From Rhizobium bangladeshense (GTDB lineage: Bacteria; Pseudomonadota; Alphaproteobacteria; Rhizobiales; Rhizobiaceae): a DNA stretch of 64,000 nt. The first letter of the stretch is position 1. Every line of letters begins with the position of its first letter. Position numbers and translations under genes: made by a program. Positions 25,904 to 34,831 of this stretch are shown here, piece after piece. A model generated the notes under the pieces. The model was not told the origin of the DNA, ran no database searches, and worked only from the letters and a program-made list of their open reading frames with translations. The stretch lies in the NCBI RefSeq assembly GCF_001662075.1, contig NZ_LYPL01000013.1:1-64000 (forward strand), in the 5' to 3' direction.

Positions 25904-26874
25904 GCAGCTTGACCTCCGGCCGCAGCAGTCTTCGACTGCCACCACGCGACAAGGTCACGGAGCCCCTGCTCCATCGAGATTTCCGCCTTGAAACCCAGAA
26001 GCCTTTCGGCCTTGCTGATATCAGCAAGACGGCGGGTTACGCCATTGACCGCGCGCGCCTCTTTGTGCTGCGGCTCGAGCGAGGATCCCATGATGTCGCT
26101 CAGCATCTGCGCGAGTTGCAGCAGGCTTATTTCCCGACCGCTCGCAACGTTGAACACCTCGTCGGTAACGTCACTTTTTGCCGCCAGCAGGTTTGCCCGG
26201 GCGATGTCGCGTGCGTCGACGAAGTCCATCGTTTGGCTGCCGTCGCCATAGACAAGCGGCGGCATTCCGGCTGCAAGGCGTTCCATCCAGCGGATCAGCA
26301 CTTCGGTGTACGCGCCGTAAACGTCCATTCGTGGCCCGTAGACGTTGAAATAGCGCAGCGCGACATAGCGTAGGCCATACATGTCCGCGAAGCTGCGCAG
26401 CAATCCCTCGTTGAAGGTCTTTGCCGCGCCGTAGATCGTCCGGTTATTGTAGGGATGATGCTCTTCGGTCGTCGGAAAGCTTTCGGCAAGCCCCAGCACG
26501 GAGGCGGAAGAGGCCGCGACGACCTTCGAAACACCCGCCTTGACTGCAGCTTCGAGAACATTGAACGTTCCTTCGGCCAAGACTTCGAAAGCCAGTCGTG
26601 GCTCTTCGGCGCATTGGGTTATGCGGATGGCCGCCTGATGAAAGACGATATCGACGCCGTCGAAGGCTTTCGCCAGCAGTGCCCTGTCGCGGATATCTCC
26701 GTCGATGATGTTAAGGGGCGCGCTGCCTATTGCCGAACTGAGATTGTCCCGGCGCCCGCGCACGAAATTATCGAGGATGATGATCTCGCGAGGTTTTTCC
26801 AATGCGACAAGATCGGCAATATGTGAACCGATCAGACCGGCACCGCCGGTAATGAGCACCCGTTTATTTCTCAT
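25900..26874 (-). CDS. NAD-dependent epimerase/dehydratase of nucleotide sugars (extended SDR)
   Basis: This 324-residue protein has the Rossmann motif TGGAGLIGS (about 9-17), an acidic residue after beta-2 (ILDNF), SSASVLG, and the catalytic YGAAK (about Y148/K152). It is closest in style to UDP-glucose 4-epimerase-like and UDP-sugar 4,6-dehydratase SDRs (ALRYFNVYGPRMD). Its start overlaps the acyltransferase stop by ATGA, and its stop overlaps the aminotransferase start. With these neighbours it probably supplies a keto or epimerised sugar for transamination and acylation. Confidence 0.85.
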   Translation of the reverse strand: MRNKRVLITGGAGLIGSHIADLVALEKPREIIILDNFVRGRRDNLSSAIGSAPLNIIDGDIRDRALLAKAFDGVDIVFHQAAIRITQCAEEPRLAFEVLAEGTFNVLEAAVKAGVSKVVAASSASVLGLAESFPTTEEHHPYNNRTIYGAAKTFNEGLLRSFADMYGLRYVALRYFNVYGPRMDVYGAYTEVLIRWMERLAAGMPPLVYGDGSQTMDFVDARDIARANLLAAKSDVTDEVFNVASGREISLLQLAQMLSDIMGSSLEPQHKEARAVNGVTRRLADISKAERLLGFKAEISMEQGLRDLVAWWQSKTAAAGGQAA

Positions 26875-27590
26875 GATCTTTCCTCACGCGACATGTTCGT
26901 CATCGGATCATTCTCCGAACGCCAACGAATAAATTTTGCAGGCACTCCTGCGACAACCGAGAAGGGCTCGACGTCCGAGACGACGACTGCTCCCGCTCCA
27001 ACGATCGCCCCCTTCCCGATCGTCACACCTGGAAGGATGGTCGCATTCGTTCCGATATCGGCTTCTGCGCCGATGCGGACCGGCCTGATTTCAAGATCCG
27101 TGCGAATGATCGGCACATCCACCGGCAGTGCCGTGTGGGTCGAGCCAAGCACCTTGGCGCCAGGTCCCCATCCGACGTAATCCTCGATCACCAGATCGCG
27201 CGCGTCGAAATAGGCCATCGGCCCGATCCAGACATTGTCGCCGATCACGCACCGGCCGTCGAAGCGTCCCTGGATATAGGCCTGAGCGCCGATGAACACC
27301 CCGTTGCCGATCTCGAACGTCTCCGGGTGTTTGAAGCCGGCGCCGCCCGCAACCTGCAATCCCGTGCCGCAGCTGCGCGTGATCGCCTGCCAGATGGCTT
27401 TGCGCATCATGGTGTCGACGACACCATCGCCGGTCGCGAAGCGACCGTAGAGTTCGATCAGACCGGCGCGGCCATAGGCTTGCCTGAGTTCTGCGACCAG
27501 CCCGGCTTGGTAGGCCGGATCTGCCGGTCTTTCCTGACGGCCATGGACCGCATGCACGATCCGGGCCTCGCCCGCACGATTAACTGACAT
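26871..27590 (-). CDS. left-handed beta-helix (hexapeptide) acyltransferase
   Basis: This protein of about 239 residues has hexapeptide-repeat rungs (VFIGAQAYIQG, CVIGDNVWIGP, ADIGTNATILPGVTIGKGAIVGAGAVVVSDVEPFSVVAGVPAKFI), typical of sugar O- or N-acetyltransferases. ATG 27590 was chosen because it overlaps the upstream aminotransferase by only 11 bases; the longer frame (to 27785) would run deep into that gene. The N-terminal 60 residues before the helix are helical. The H residue in GSTHTALPVD is a candidate catalytic base. Its product probably modifies one of the EPS sugars. Confidence 0.82.
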   Translation of the reverse strand: MSVNRAGEARIVHAVHGRQERPADPAYQAGLVAELRQAYGRAGLIELYGRFATGDGVVDTMMRKAIWQAITRSCGTGLQVAGGAGFKHPETFEIGNGVFIGAQAYIQGRFDGRCVIGDNVWIGPMAYFDARDLVIEDYVGWGPGAKVLGSTHTALPVDVPIIRTDLEIRPVRIGAEADIGTNATILPGVTIGKGAIVGAGAVVVSDVEPFSVVAGVPAKFIRWRSENDPMTNMSREERS

Positions 27591-28683
27591 AGGCGTCTTC
27601 CAACGCAGCTGCCACCTGATCGACATGCCGCGCGGGCATCTCAGGATAGATCGGCAGCGAGAGAACTTCTTTTGCGGCGGCCTCCGAGACGGGGAAATCT
27701 CCGACCCGGTAACCGAGGTCGGCATGGGCTTGCTGCAGATGTACGGGGATCGGATAGTGCAGCCCGGACTGAATGCCCTCCGCACTCAGCACGCGCTGAA
27801 GCTCGTCGCGATCGCGGCTTCTGATGGCATAGACGTGGTAGACGTGGCGCCGGCCGGCTTTCTCGACCGGCGTCGTCAAATGCCCCGATCGCCCAAGCAG
27901 CGACGAGTAGCGGCCCGCATGAGCGCGGCGCGCCTCGGTCCAGGCCTCAAGATGCCGGAGCTTGATGCGCAGGATCGCGCCCTGAATGGCGTCCATGCGG
28001 TAGTTGAAGCCCTTCAGCAGATGGTGATAGCGCTGCTCCTGGCCCCAGTCGCGCAGCATGCGCATTGTTTTGGCCTGGTCGTCGCGGTTGGTCACGACGA
28101 TACCCCCCTCGCCGCAGGCGCCGAGGTTTTTACCCGGGTAGAAGCTGAAGCAGCCGGACGTGCCGAGGCTGCCGGCGCGCGCACCTTTGTATTGCGCTCC
28201 ATGCGCCTGGCAGGCGTCCTCGATAACCGGTATCCGGTAGTGGTCGGCAATCGCCTGGATAGCATCCATATCGGCCATCTGCCCGTAGAGATGGACGGGA
28301 ATGATGGCCTTGGTGCGGGGTGTGATCTTTGCCTCGAGCTGCGCCGGATCCATCGTCAGCGTCACCGGCTCGACATCGACGAATACCGGCCGTGCGCCTG
28401 TGTAGCAGATCGCCGATACGGTCGCGACGAAGGTAAATGGCACGGTGATGACTTCGTCGCCGGGGCCGACGCCAGCCGCCAGAAGCGACAGATGCAGGGC
28501 GCTGGTCCCGGTGTTGACCGCTATCGCATGTTTGACGTTGCAATAGTCAGCGAATTCCTGCTCGAGGCGGGCGACCTCCTCGCCCAGTATGTATTGCCCC
28601 GACGCCAGGACGCCGAGCACGGCGGCGTCGATTTCGCTCTTGATGGAGTTATACTGTGCCTTGAGGTCCAGGAACGGGATCAT
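27580..28683 (-). CDS. WbpE/WlbC-like nucleotide-sugar aminotransferase
   Basis: This 367-residue DegT/StrS-family PLP enzyme starts MIPFLDLKAQY, the usual beginning of WbpE-type enzymes. It shows NTGTSALHLSL, the VIEDACQAHG aspartate, and FSFYPGKNLGACGEGG with the Schiff-base lysine (about K185). ATG 28683 overlaps the oxidoreductase stop by ATGA. Next to a WbpB-like oxidoreductase and a WbpD-like acetyltransferase, the most likely reaction is 3-transamination of a UDP-2-acetamido-3-keto-glucuronate. The required UDP-GlcNAc 6-dehydrogenase is not in this window. Confidence 0.87.
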   Translation of the reverse strand: MIPFLDLKAQYNSIKSEIDAAVLGVLASGQYILGEEVARLEQEFADYCNVKHAIAVNTGTSALHLSLLAAGVGPGDEVITVPFTFVATVSAICYTGARPVFVDVEPVTLTMDPAQLEAKITPRTKAIIPVHLYGQMADMDAIQAIADHYRIPVIEDACQAHGAQYKGARAGSLGTSGCFSFYPGKNLGACGEGGIVVTNRDDQAKTMRMLRDWGQEQRYHHLLKGFNYRMDAIQGAILRIKLRHLEAWTEARRAHAGRYSSLLGRSGHLTTPVEKAGRRHVYHVYAIRSRDRDELQRVLSAEGIQSGLHYPIPVHLQQAHADLGYRVGDFPVSEAAAKEVLSLPIYPEMPARHVDQVAAALEDAYVS

Positions 28684-29717
28684 GCAATAAGCCTCGCCTC
28701 TTCGAGCTCGATGATACGACCGCGCTGAGCGAGCGACCGGCTTGCGGCTTCCAGGATGCGGACCACACGCAGGCCTGCCTGGCCATCCGTGATCGGCCGC
28801 GAATTCTGCTCGATGCAATCGACGAACTGATCCAGTTCGCGTTTCAACGCCTCTGTCATATCGAGCTTCGGCGCCCACATGTCGCCGCTTCGGTATCCCA
28901 CCAGCATCTGATGCACCTTCTCGCCATATGCATCAGAGTTGGGGCACATGGTGATGCCTTTGTCGTAGACCTTGATCTTTTCGCTGGGCTCCAGATCGTC
29001 ATAGACGATCATCTTGTTGCTGCCGCCGATCAGCGTGCGGCGCACCTTGACCGGCGCCAGCCAATTGACGTGGATGTGGGCAATGAGCTTGCTTTCGAAG
29101 AAGAGCGTCAGATAGGCGATGTTCTCCGGTTCGCCGAGGACATGGCTCATTCCCGTCGCGGAAACCGCGACCGGCCTTTCCTGCAGGACATGGTCCAGGA
29201 TGGACAGGTCGTGCACGGCGAGATCCCAGATGACGCTCACATCATGCTGGAACAGCCCCAGATTAACGCGAACCGAGTCATAGTAATACATGTCGCCCAA
29301 GCCGCTTTCGACCAGTTCGCGCATTTTGCGGACGGCGCCGGTGTGGACGAAGGTATGATCGACGGCGAGCACGAGGCGTCGCCGCGCTGCTTCTTCGACC
29401 ATTCGCGAGGCTTCCTCCGTCGTCGATGCCATCGGCTTTTCGACGAAGACATGCTTTCCAGCCATCATTGCCTGCATTGCCAGCTTGAAATGGGTGGAGA
29501 CCGGCGTCGCGATGGCGATCGCATCCACTCGCGGGTCGCGCAGGACTTCTTCGAATTTGTCGGTGATCGTCACTGCTGGATAGCGGCTCTTCACCGCCGC
29601 CAGCCGTTCGACATTGAGATCGCAGACTGAAATGAGCTGTGCGCCGCCCGCCTCCGAAATATTGCGAACCAGGTTCGGGCCCCAATACCCATATCCAACA
29701 ACAGCAATGCCGATCAT
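28680..29717 (-). CDS. WbpB/WlbA-like Gfo/Idh/MocA sugar oxidoreductase
   Basis: This 345-residue protein has the N-terminal Rossmann motif GYGYWGPNLVRN and the EKP motif of the Gfo/Idh/MocA family (VFVEKPMA, about residues 93-100), followed by the C-terminal beta-sheet domain. In the neighbouring gene context it matches the NAD-dependent 3-dehydrogenase step of UDP-2,3-diamino-2,3-dideoxy-glucuronate synthesis. Both ends overlap its neighbours by ATGA (29714-29717 and 28680-28683), so translation is coupled. Confidence 0.85.
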   Translation of the reverse strand: MIGIAVVGYGYWGPNLVRNISEAGGAQLISVCDLNVERLAAVKSRYPAVTITDKFEEVLRDPRVDAIAIATPVSTHFKLAMQAMMAGKHVFVEKPMASTTEEASRMVEEAARRRLVLAVDHTFVHTGAVRKMRELVESGLGDMYYYDSVRVNLGLFQHDVSVIWDLAVHDLSILDHVLQERPVAVSATGMSHVLGEPENIAYLTLFFESKLIAHIHVNWLAPVKVRRTLIGGSNKMIVYDDLEPSEKIKVYDKGITMCPNSDAYGEKVHQMLVGYRSGDMWAPKLDMTEALKRELDQFVDCIEQNSRPITDGQAGLRVVRILEAASRSLAQRGRIIELEEARLIA

Positions 29718-30220
29718 CGCATTCCTCCCAACGCTTGCATGTTTACTGACCGGTCATGCACGTGACCGGTGATCCTGGCCGGAACGCCGGCAACTATTGC
29801 GCCGTCAGGCACGTCCTTCGTTACAACAGCGCCGGCGCCGACCTGGGCGGCCTCTCCGATGGTCACGCCAGGCAGAATGGTGGCGTTGCTACCGATCGAC
29901 GCGTGGCGCTTGACCAGCGTGGGAATGACGACCCAGTCGGCTTCGGTCTGCAGGCTGCCGTCCGCATTGACGGCACGCGGGTAGGTGTCATTGGTGAACA
30001 TCACGCCGTGGCCGATAAAAACGCCGTCCTCCAGCGTCACGCCTTCGCAGAGGAAGGAATGGCTGGAGATCTTGCAGTCTTTTCCGACGGTGACGTTCTT
30101 CTGGATTTCAACGAAGGTGCCGATGCGCGTTCCCGCGCCAATCGTGCAGCCGTAGAGATTCACAAGATCTCGATGGTGAATAACGCAGCTGTCATCCAGC
30201 TTGACGTTCGATGCAATCAT
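29714..30220 (-). CDS. WbpD-like hexapeptide N-acetyltransferase
   Basis: This 168-residue left-handed beta-helix protein has many hexapeptide rungs (GCTIGAGTRIGTFVEIQKNVTVG, ISSHSFLCEGVTLEDGVFIGHGVMFTND). The segment HGVMFTNDTYPRA is typical of WbpD/WlbB UDP-3-amino-sugar N-acetyltransferases. The chosen ATG 30220 lies behind AGGGGACGAG. It is the first gene of the six-gene minus-strand operon and would acetylate the 3-amino group made by the WbpE-like enzyme. Confidence 0.83.
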   Translation of the reverse strand: MIASNVKLDDSCVIHHRDLVNLYGCTIGAGTRIGTFVEIQKNVTVGKDCKISSHSFLCEGVTLEDGVFIGHGVMFTNDTYPRAVNADGSLQTEADWVVIPTLVKRHASIGSNATILPGVTIGEAAQVGAGAVVTKDVPDGAIVAGVPARITGHVHDRSVNMQALGGMR

Positions 30221-30776
30221 CCCGGCTCGTCCCCTACTCAAACAGGCCCTGATCTGGAAACCGGTCACAATCGTATGAATGCGCAAGTTTTCATTTCAAC
30301 AGAGCAAATATTTCTCTGCCTCCAAAGAGAATTGTTTTCGCCCTCTGAGTAAAGAAACAATACGTCGAAGCTTATTCACCAAAAGGCGTATATGCTTACG
30401 AAAATCGGATGACGAGGATCGCGAACGTCTATGGCCATCGCTCGACAGCAGCGGCCGTCCGCCAGTGGCCGATCCTGCCCCTACATCAAACACGGGGCAT
30501 TGATTGGCTATGTTTGGCGAGCTTCATTGAATATATATAGTAATGTCACAAACCGACATGCAAATTGCTTAGAAATATATTGATCAGTTTCAAAAGTTGA
30601 TCTATTGATAGCCAATCATGGAACAAAGGTGCAGGCGTAACCACTATTAATTAGTGTGACAACCCCAGAACTGTGGTAATAAATTAGCACTTTTGTTAAC
30701 CAAACTCTCCTTTCTGCGAGGGGAGTTAAATGTTCGACTTTGTGTACGCGTGGAAAAAGACTAGGAGGATAAGGCG
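30221..30776. promoter_or_regulatory. divergent AT-rich promoter region with 11-bp inverted repeat
   Basis: About 556 bases lie between the amino-sugar operon (minus) and the LuxR-type regulator (plus). The right half is distinctly AT-rich. TGATTGGCTAT at 30501-30511 and its exact complement ATAGCCAATCA at 30608-30618 flank 96 bases, a layout suited to a looping or twin-site regulator. TTGAT occurs at 30500, 30580, 30597 and 30605. No protein-coding gene is supported here. Confidence 0.5.
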
Positions 30777-31553
30777 TTGGATTCAATAAACATAAACCAC
30801 AGGCAGGAAAATATAACACTTCCCCTAGAAATGGAAAATGGTTCGACGGCACTTGTCCGACCGGGAAGCCCGAAGCATTCCCTTGTCATTCTCGACAAGA
30901 GGGAACTTGATCGGCATTGCCTTGCGCAATGCATGGCCGCCCACACGGAAGACTTCCAGATTCTGGCGTTCGGATCGATTGAGGAGTGGAAGCAGAAGCG
31001 CGAAGAATATCCTCCGCTTTCGGCAATCCTCTTGAATGTCGGCGGCAAGATGGTCGACGAGCCTGCCGTTTCGGAGCAGATCAGGAGCCTTTCCTCCGAA
31101 TTTGTCTCGACGCCGGTCATCATACTGTCTGATAGTGACGATTTCGCCCAGATCGTCAGGGCGATCGACTGCGGAGCCAAAGGCTACATACCGGCCTCCG
31201 TCAGCATTAGCGTTTGCATGGAACTGATCGCGCTATCGGTAGCAGGCGGACTTTTTGTGCCCGCAAGCGCGCTGTTCGCCATGCGTCACCTGCTGCAGTC
31301 GAGCAGCTCGACAGCCCAGCCGCTGGCTGGGATCTTCACAGATCGTCAGGCCGAAGTCGTCGCAGCCTTGCGGCGCGGCAAGGCAAACAAGATCATTGCC
31401 TATGAGCTCAATCTGCGAGAAAGCACCGTCAAGGTGCATGTCCGCAACATCATGAAAAAGGTCAAGGCAACCAACAGGACGGAAGTTGTGTTCAAGCTCA
31501 ACGACTTGTTCCAGGATGGTATGTCTGGCATGAGCGCAAAGACGTTATGCTGA
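30777..31553 (+). CDS. LuxR/NarL-type transcriptional regulator with degenerate receiver domain
   Basis: This 258-residue protein starts at TTG 30777, eight bases after a strong AGGAGG (30763-30768). The first 30 residues are extra. A receiver-like domain (about 33-165) keeps the fold pattern, but the phospho-acceptor Asp is ASN (LLN, about N87) and the conserved Lys is ALA (GYIPA, about A140). It is therefore probably not controlled by standard phosphorylation. The C-terminal LuxR-type helix-turn-helix (about 185-245, FTDRQAEVVAALRRGKANKI...STVKVHVRNIMKKV) is intact. It divides the EPS genes and probably controls them, perhaps in response to a ligand. Confidence 0.85.
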   Translation: MDSININHRQENITLPLEMENGSTALVRPGSPKHSLVILDKRELDRHCLAQCMAAHTEDFQILAFGSIEEWKQKREEYPPLSAILLNVGGKMVDEPAVSEQIRSLSSEFVSTPVIILSDSDDFAQIVRAIDCGAKGYIPASVSISVCMELIALSVAGGLFVPASALFAMRHLLQSSSSTAQPLAGIFTDRQAEVVAALRRGKANKIIAYELNLRESTVKVHVRNIMKKVKATNRTEVVFKLNDLFQDGMSGMSAKTLC

Positions 31554-31605
31554 TCCCAGCAGCCGGGAATATCTTCGTAACTTGCAAGCTGTTCCTGCCC
31601 GACTC

Positions 31606-31637
31606 ACCCGGTGACGCTTATGCGTCACCGGGTTTTG
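31606..31637 (+). terminator. rho-independent terminator after the LuxR-type regulator
   Basis: A perfect 12-bp stem (ACCCGGTGACGC 31606-31617, complement 31622-31633) closes a 4-base TTAT loop. On the plus strand it runs into a short T-run (TTTTGTGTT). It lies 52 bases after the regulator stop and 27 bases before the stop of the convergent glycosyltransferase gene. The minus-strand side has no good T-run, so it mainly serves the regulator. Confidence 0.8.
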
Positions 31638-31663
31638 TGTTCCAGGGACCCGTTGATCTCTGC

Positions 31664-32656
31664 TCATTCTGCGACTCGTCGCCCGATAGAATTCAAGACG
31701 CACCAGTACTTCGGCCCGATGGCCCGTTTGCAGACCAACTTGACCCAGGGCAATGAATTTCTGACTTCGGGGCAAACCTCGAGAGCAAAGCGTTGAATAG
31801 CCACGGCTGTGGCAACATCGAAATTGTTGAATGCCAGGCCGGCCTGCCGAAGCGCCTGTTTTCCGAGATCTCTGGCAAGAAAACGTCTTAATTTCTCATC
31901 TTGCCTGAGGCTATCGGCGCCTTGGCGAAACAGAATATCAAAAGCCTGTTGTCTTTGCCGGAGATCGGGAAGGATAGTTTGTCCGTAGTATTGTAGCGAC
32001 ATGTTTGAAGCATGTCTGCGGTACACTGCTTGATCTTTGTTGATGAAACCCACCCCGGCATGTGATGCGAGCCGCAGCCACATCTCCATGTCACCGGCAT
32101 GCGGCAGTTCCTTATTGTAGCCGCCGACCTGTTTTTGCAGCGTCGTTCTTACGACGGCGGTCGGTGTCGGCACCAGGTTGTTCGCTCCGCTCAACCGCAT
32201 GAATTGCGGACCGGAAAGGACTTGCGTCGCGGGCACGCCGTGGGAGCCGAGGGGATCGACACGCTTGGTTATGGCGCCACTCGGCTCGGCAATGAGGGCG
32301 TTGCCGAACGTAAACCCGACATCCGGATGATTGCGCATCAGTTCCGAGGCGCGGCCGAGCGCACCCGGCAAGAGATAGTCGTCCGCGGAGAGAAGCAGGA
32401 ATAAATCGCCGCCTGCCCACTCGATTCCCTCGTTGTAGGTGGCGATGTGGCCCTTGTTTGCCGTGTGCCGCCGATAGGTGACCCGGTTGTCCCGGGATGC
32501 CAGAGCCATCCCGACTTCCGGCGTATTGTCTGGCGAGCAGTCATCCAGAATAAGTACACGCACATCGACGCCCGCTTGCGTCAGAACACTTTCAACACAT
32601 TCCTCTAGGAAATGAGCGTAGTTGTAGCAGGGAATGACGACATCAACGCGTTGCAC
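31664..32656 (-). CDS. GT2-family glycosyltransferase
   Basis: This 330-residue inverting glycosyltransferase starts at GTG 32656, behind GGAGG. It has the GT-A opening VDVVIPCYNYAHFLEECVESVL, the nucleotide-binding ILDDCSPDNT, and SADDYLL, which fits the metal-binding DxD region. The C-terminal 130 residues are helical and variable, as is usual where the acceptor binds. It is the last gene of a five-gene minus-strand operon starting at 37222. Donor and acceptor sugars are not deducible. Confidence 0.85.
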   Translation of the reverse strand: MQRVDVVIPCYNYAHFLEECVESVLTQAGVDVRVLILDDCSPDNTPEVGMALASRDNRVTYRRHTANKGHIATYNEGIEWAGGDLFLLLSADDYLLPGALGRASELMRNHPDVGFTFGNALIAEPSGAITKRVDPLGSHGVPATQVLSGPQFMRLSGANNLVPTPTAVVRTTLQKQVGGYNKELPHAGDMEMWLRLASHAGVGFINKDQAVYRRHASNMSLQYYGQTILPDLRQRQQAFDILFRQGADSLRQDEKLRRFLARDLGKQALRQAGLAFNNFDVATAVAIQRFALEVCPEVRNSLPWVKLVCKRAIGPKYWCVLNSIGRRVAE

Positions 32657-32686
32657 GCTTGTTCCTCCGCAGCCTGTCTTTCGGCT

Positions 32687-33694
32687 TCACTTTGCTTTCT
32701 GCACGGACGTTGAGGCGTGCGCCCGCACAGCCGCTTTCGTGTAGGACCATGCAGTTCTCAACAAGACAGATCGGGCAAGCAGCCGGGAACCTGCACGCTT
32801 CACACCGCTCTGAACGCGCCCCCAACGTGTAAGGGCAAAACGGGTCCGGGACCGAAACGTGTCGTAGAAGGCGACGTTCGGACTCAAGCTTCCTGTTTTC
32901 CAAGGCTTCACATTGGTCACGAAATGAACGATGGCGGGCTGTTGCTCGAGCGCGATGCCGGCGATTGCCTGCATTGGCTCGAACTGAAAATTCCACGCCC
33001 GGTCCAGGATCTTCCACTTTCCGTCGCAGACAACGTTGAGAGCGTCTTGGTCGGAATATTCCGTCGTCGGAAAGCGCTCAAGATAATCCAGCGATCGTTC
33101 CGATATTCGCTCGTTTCGCCATCTTGCAAGGTCGATAAGGAGAATGCCAGCGTTGAAATACCGTTTGACCCGAGCGCCCCCTGTTGCATCTGGTCCGTTG
33201 CGCGCGGCACTGTCCAGCCAGTAATCGGGTACCGCGCCGATCACCGCGTCGCCGAGGTCGGTATTCCATAACTGCTCCAGCGAAGTCAGCACCAGGATGT
33301 CGCCATCCAGATACAAAGCCCGGTCGCAGGTCGGCGGAAGGAACTGCGGCAGAAGGATCCTTGCAAAAGTCATCCTGGAAACGCCGGGGCGCGTGGAAAA
33401 TCCGCTGGCGAAGGACAATGTGGCGATGGGATGCCACTGAATGACGGCAGAACTTGCCGGTAGAGATTCAAAGATCAGTCGCTTTGTTTCTTCGCCTATG
33501 CCCTCATGAATGACGTGGATGTCCAGGGGCCATGCGCTCTGGTTATTCTCGGCGACCGATCTAAGAGCGGTCGCCAAGGGGACGGCATAGGCCGCATCGA
33601 CCGCAAAGACGATGGGGCCCAACCGCTGTTTTGTGCCCGCAGGGGCAACGCCTGTTGGTACGCTACGCACATTCATGTTTCCGGCACATCCCAT
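32687..33694 (-). CDS. GT8-family glycosyltransferase
   Basis: This 335-residue retaining glycosyltransferase shows the GT8 signatures PIVFAVDAAYAVPLATALRSV at the start, RILLPQFLP...RALYLDGDILVLTSL with the DxD motif (DGD), and YFNAGILLIDLARWR and DQDALN. Family members use UDP-galactose or UDP-glucose, sometimes other UDP-sugars. The start is either ATG 33694 or 33676, with no decisive ribosome site. It lies between the UDP-xylose synthase and a GT2 gene in one operon. Confidence 0.86.
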   Translation of the reverse strand: MGCAGNMNVRSVPTGVAPAGTKQRLGPIVFAVDAAYAVPLATALRSVAENNQSAWPLDIHVIHEGIGEETKRLIFESLPASSAVIQWHPIATLSFASGFSTRPGVSRMTFARILLPQFLPPTCDRALYLDGDILVLTSLEQLWNTDLGDAVIGAVPDYWLDSAARNGPDATGGARVKRYFNAGILLIDLARWRNERISERSLDYLERFPTTEYSDQDALNVVCDGKWKILDRAWNFQFEPMQAIAGIALEQQPAIVHFVTNVKPWKTGSLSPNVAFYDTFRSRTRFALTRWGRVQSGVKRAGSRLLARSVLLRTAWSYTKAAVRAHASTSVQKAK

Positions 33695-33731
33695 CGAAAG
33701 AGCTTCGCCTTGTAATGATCGACGTTGCCGT

Positions 33732-34784
33732 TCATGGCCGGATTGCTGCGGCTTCCTGAACAGGAAGGCCGACGGCTGGGGTAGTCAAATGGGCGTAACC
33801 CGGTCGCTGGGCCCGGGCGCCGGCCATGCTCTTGCCTCCGCCTGAAAGCTTCCACTCGAAATATGCAATCGTTTTCTCAAGACCTTCACGCAGGTTCACC
33901 GTCGGCTGCCAGCCGAGGTCCTGCGTTGCGCGGGAAATGTCGGGCTTGCGCTGCGTCGGATCGTCGATCGGCAACGGATTGTAAACGATGCTCGATTTCG
34001 ATCCCGTCATCTCGATGACCATTTCGGCCAGTTCCCGGACCTGGAATTCTCCTGGATTACCGAGATTGATCGGGCCGGTAACACCGGCCGGCGCCCCCAT
34101 CAGGCGGATGAAGCCCTCGATCAGATCGTCTACATAGCAGAATGAGCGCGTCTGCGTGCCGCTGCCGAAGATGGTGATCGGCTCGTTTTGAAGTGCCTGA
34201 ACGATGAAATTGGAGACGACGCGGCCGTCATTGGTCTGCATGCGCGGCCCGTACGTGTTGAAGATCCGCGCCACTCTGATTTCGACGCCATATTGACGAT
34301 GATAGTCGAAAAACAGCGTCTCGGCGCACCGCTTGCCTTCGTCATAACATGCCCGCGGGCCGATGGGATTGACGCTGCCTCGATACTCCTCGGGCTGCGG
34401 GTGGACGGCCGGATCGCCATAAACTTCGCTCGTCGATGCCTGGAAGATCTTCGCCTTGGTGCGTTTGGCCAGGCCGAGCATATTGATGGCCCCGTGCACA
34501 TTGGTCTTCACCGTCTGCACGGGATCGTGCTGATAGTGGACCGGAGATGCCGGACAAGCGAGGTTGTAGATCTCGTCGACCTCCACATAAAGCGGGAAGG
34601 TAATGTCGTGGCGGAGCACCTCAAAGCGAGGATCGTCAAGAAGATGCAGCACATTGTCGCGCGAACCGGTGTAGTAATTGTCCACGCAGAGGACGTCGTT
34701 GCCTTCTCGCAAAAGCCTTTCGCAAAGGAATGATCCCAGAAATCCGGTGCCGCCGGTAACCAAAACTCGCTTATGTCCGTGCAT
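33732..34784 (-). CDS. UDP-glucuronate decarboxylase (UDP-xylose synthase)
   Basis: This 350-residue extended SDR should turn UDP-glucuronate into UDP-xylose. It has the NAD motif TGGTGFLGS (about 10-18), VDNYYTGSRDN, CPASPVHYQ, STSEVYGDP, the catalytic YDEGK (about Y147/K151) in GPRACYDEGKR, and RIFNTYGPRM; several of these are diagnostic of the UXS family. ATG 34784 was chosen because MHGHKRVLV begins directly at the Rossmann strand; the upstream extension to 34898 would overlap the priming transferase gene. It indicates xylose or a xylose-derived pentose in the polysaccharide. Confidence 0.87.
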   Translation of the reverse strand: MHGHKRVLVTGGTGFLGSFLCERLLREGNDVLCVDNYYTGSRDNVLHLLDDPRFEVLRHDITFPLYVEVDEIYNLACPASPVHYQHDPVQTVKTNVHGAINMLGLAKRTKAKIFQASTSEVYGDPAVHPQPEEYRGSVNPIGPRACYDEGKRCAETLFFDYHRQYGVEIRVARIFNTYGPRMQTNDGRVVSNFIVQALQNEPITIFGSGTQTRSFCYVDDLIEGFIRLMGAPAGVTGPINLGNPGEFQVRELAEMVIEMTGSKSSIVYNPLPIDDPTQRKPDISRATQDLGWQPTVNLREGLEKTIAYFEWKLSGGGKSMAGARAQRPGYAHLTTPAVGLPVQEAAAIRP

Positions 34785-34831
34785 TGATGTGCTCCATTGT
34801 TGTGATGATTGCGCGCAGGACGAGAAACAGG

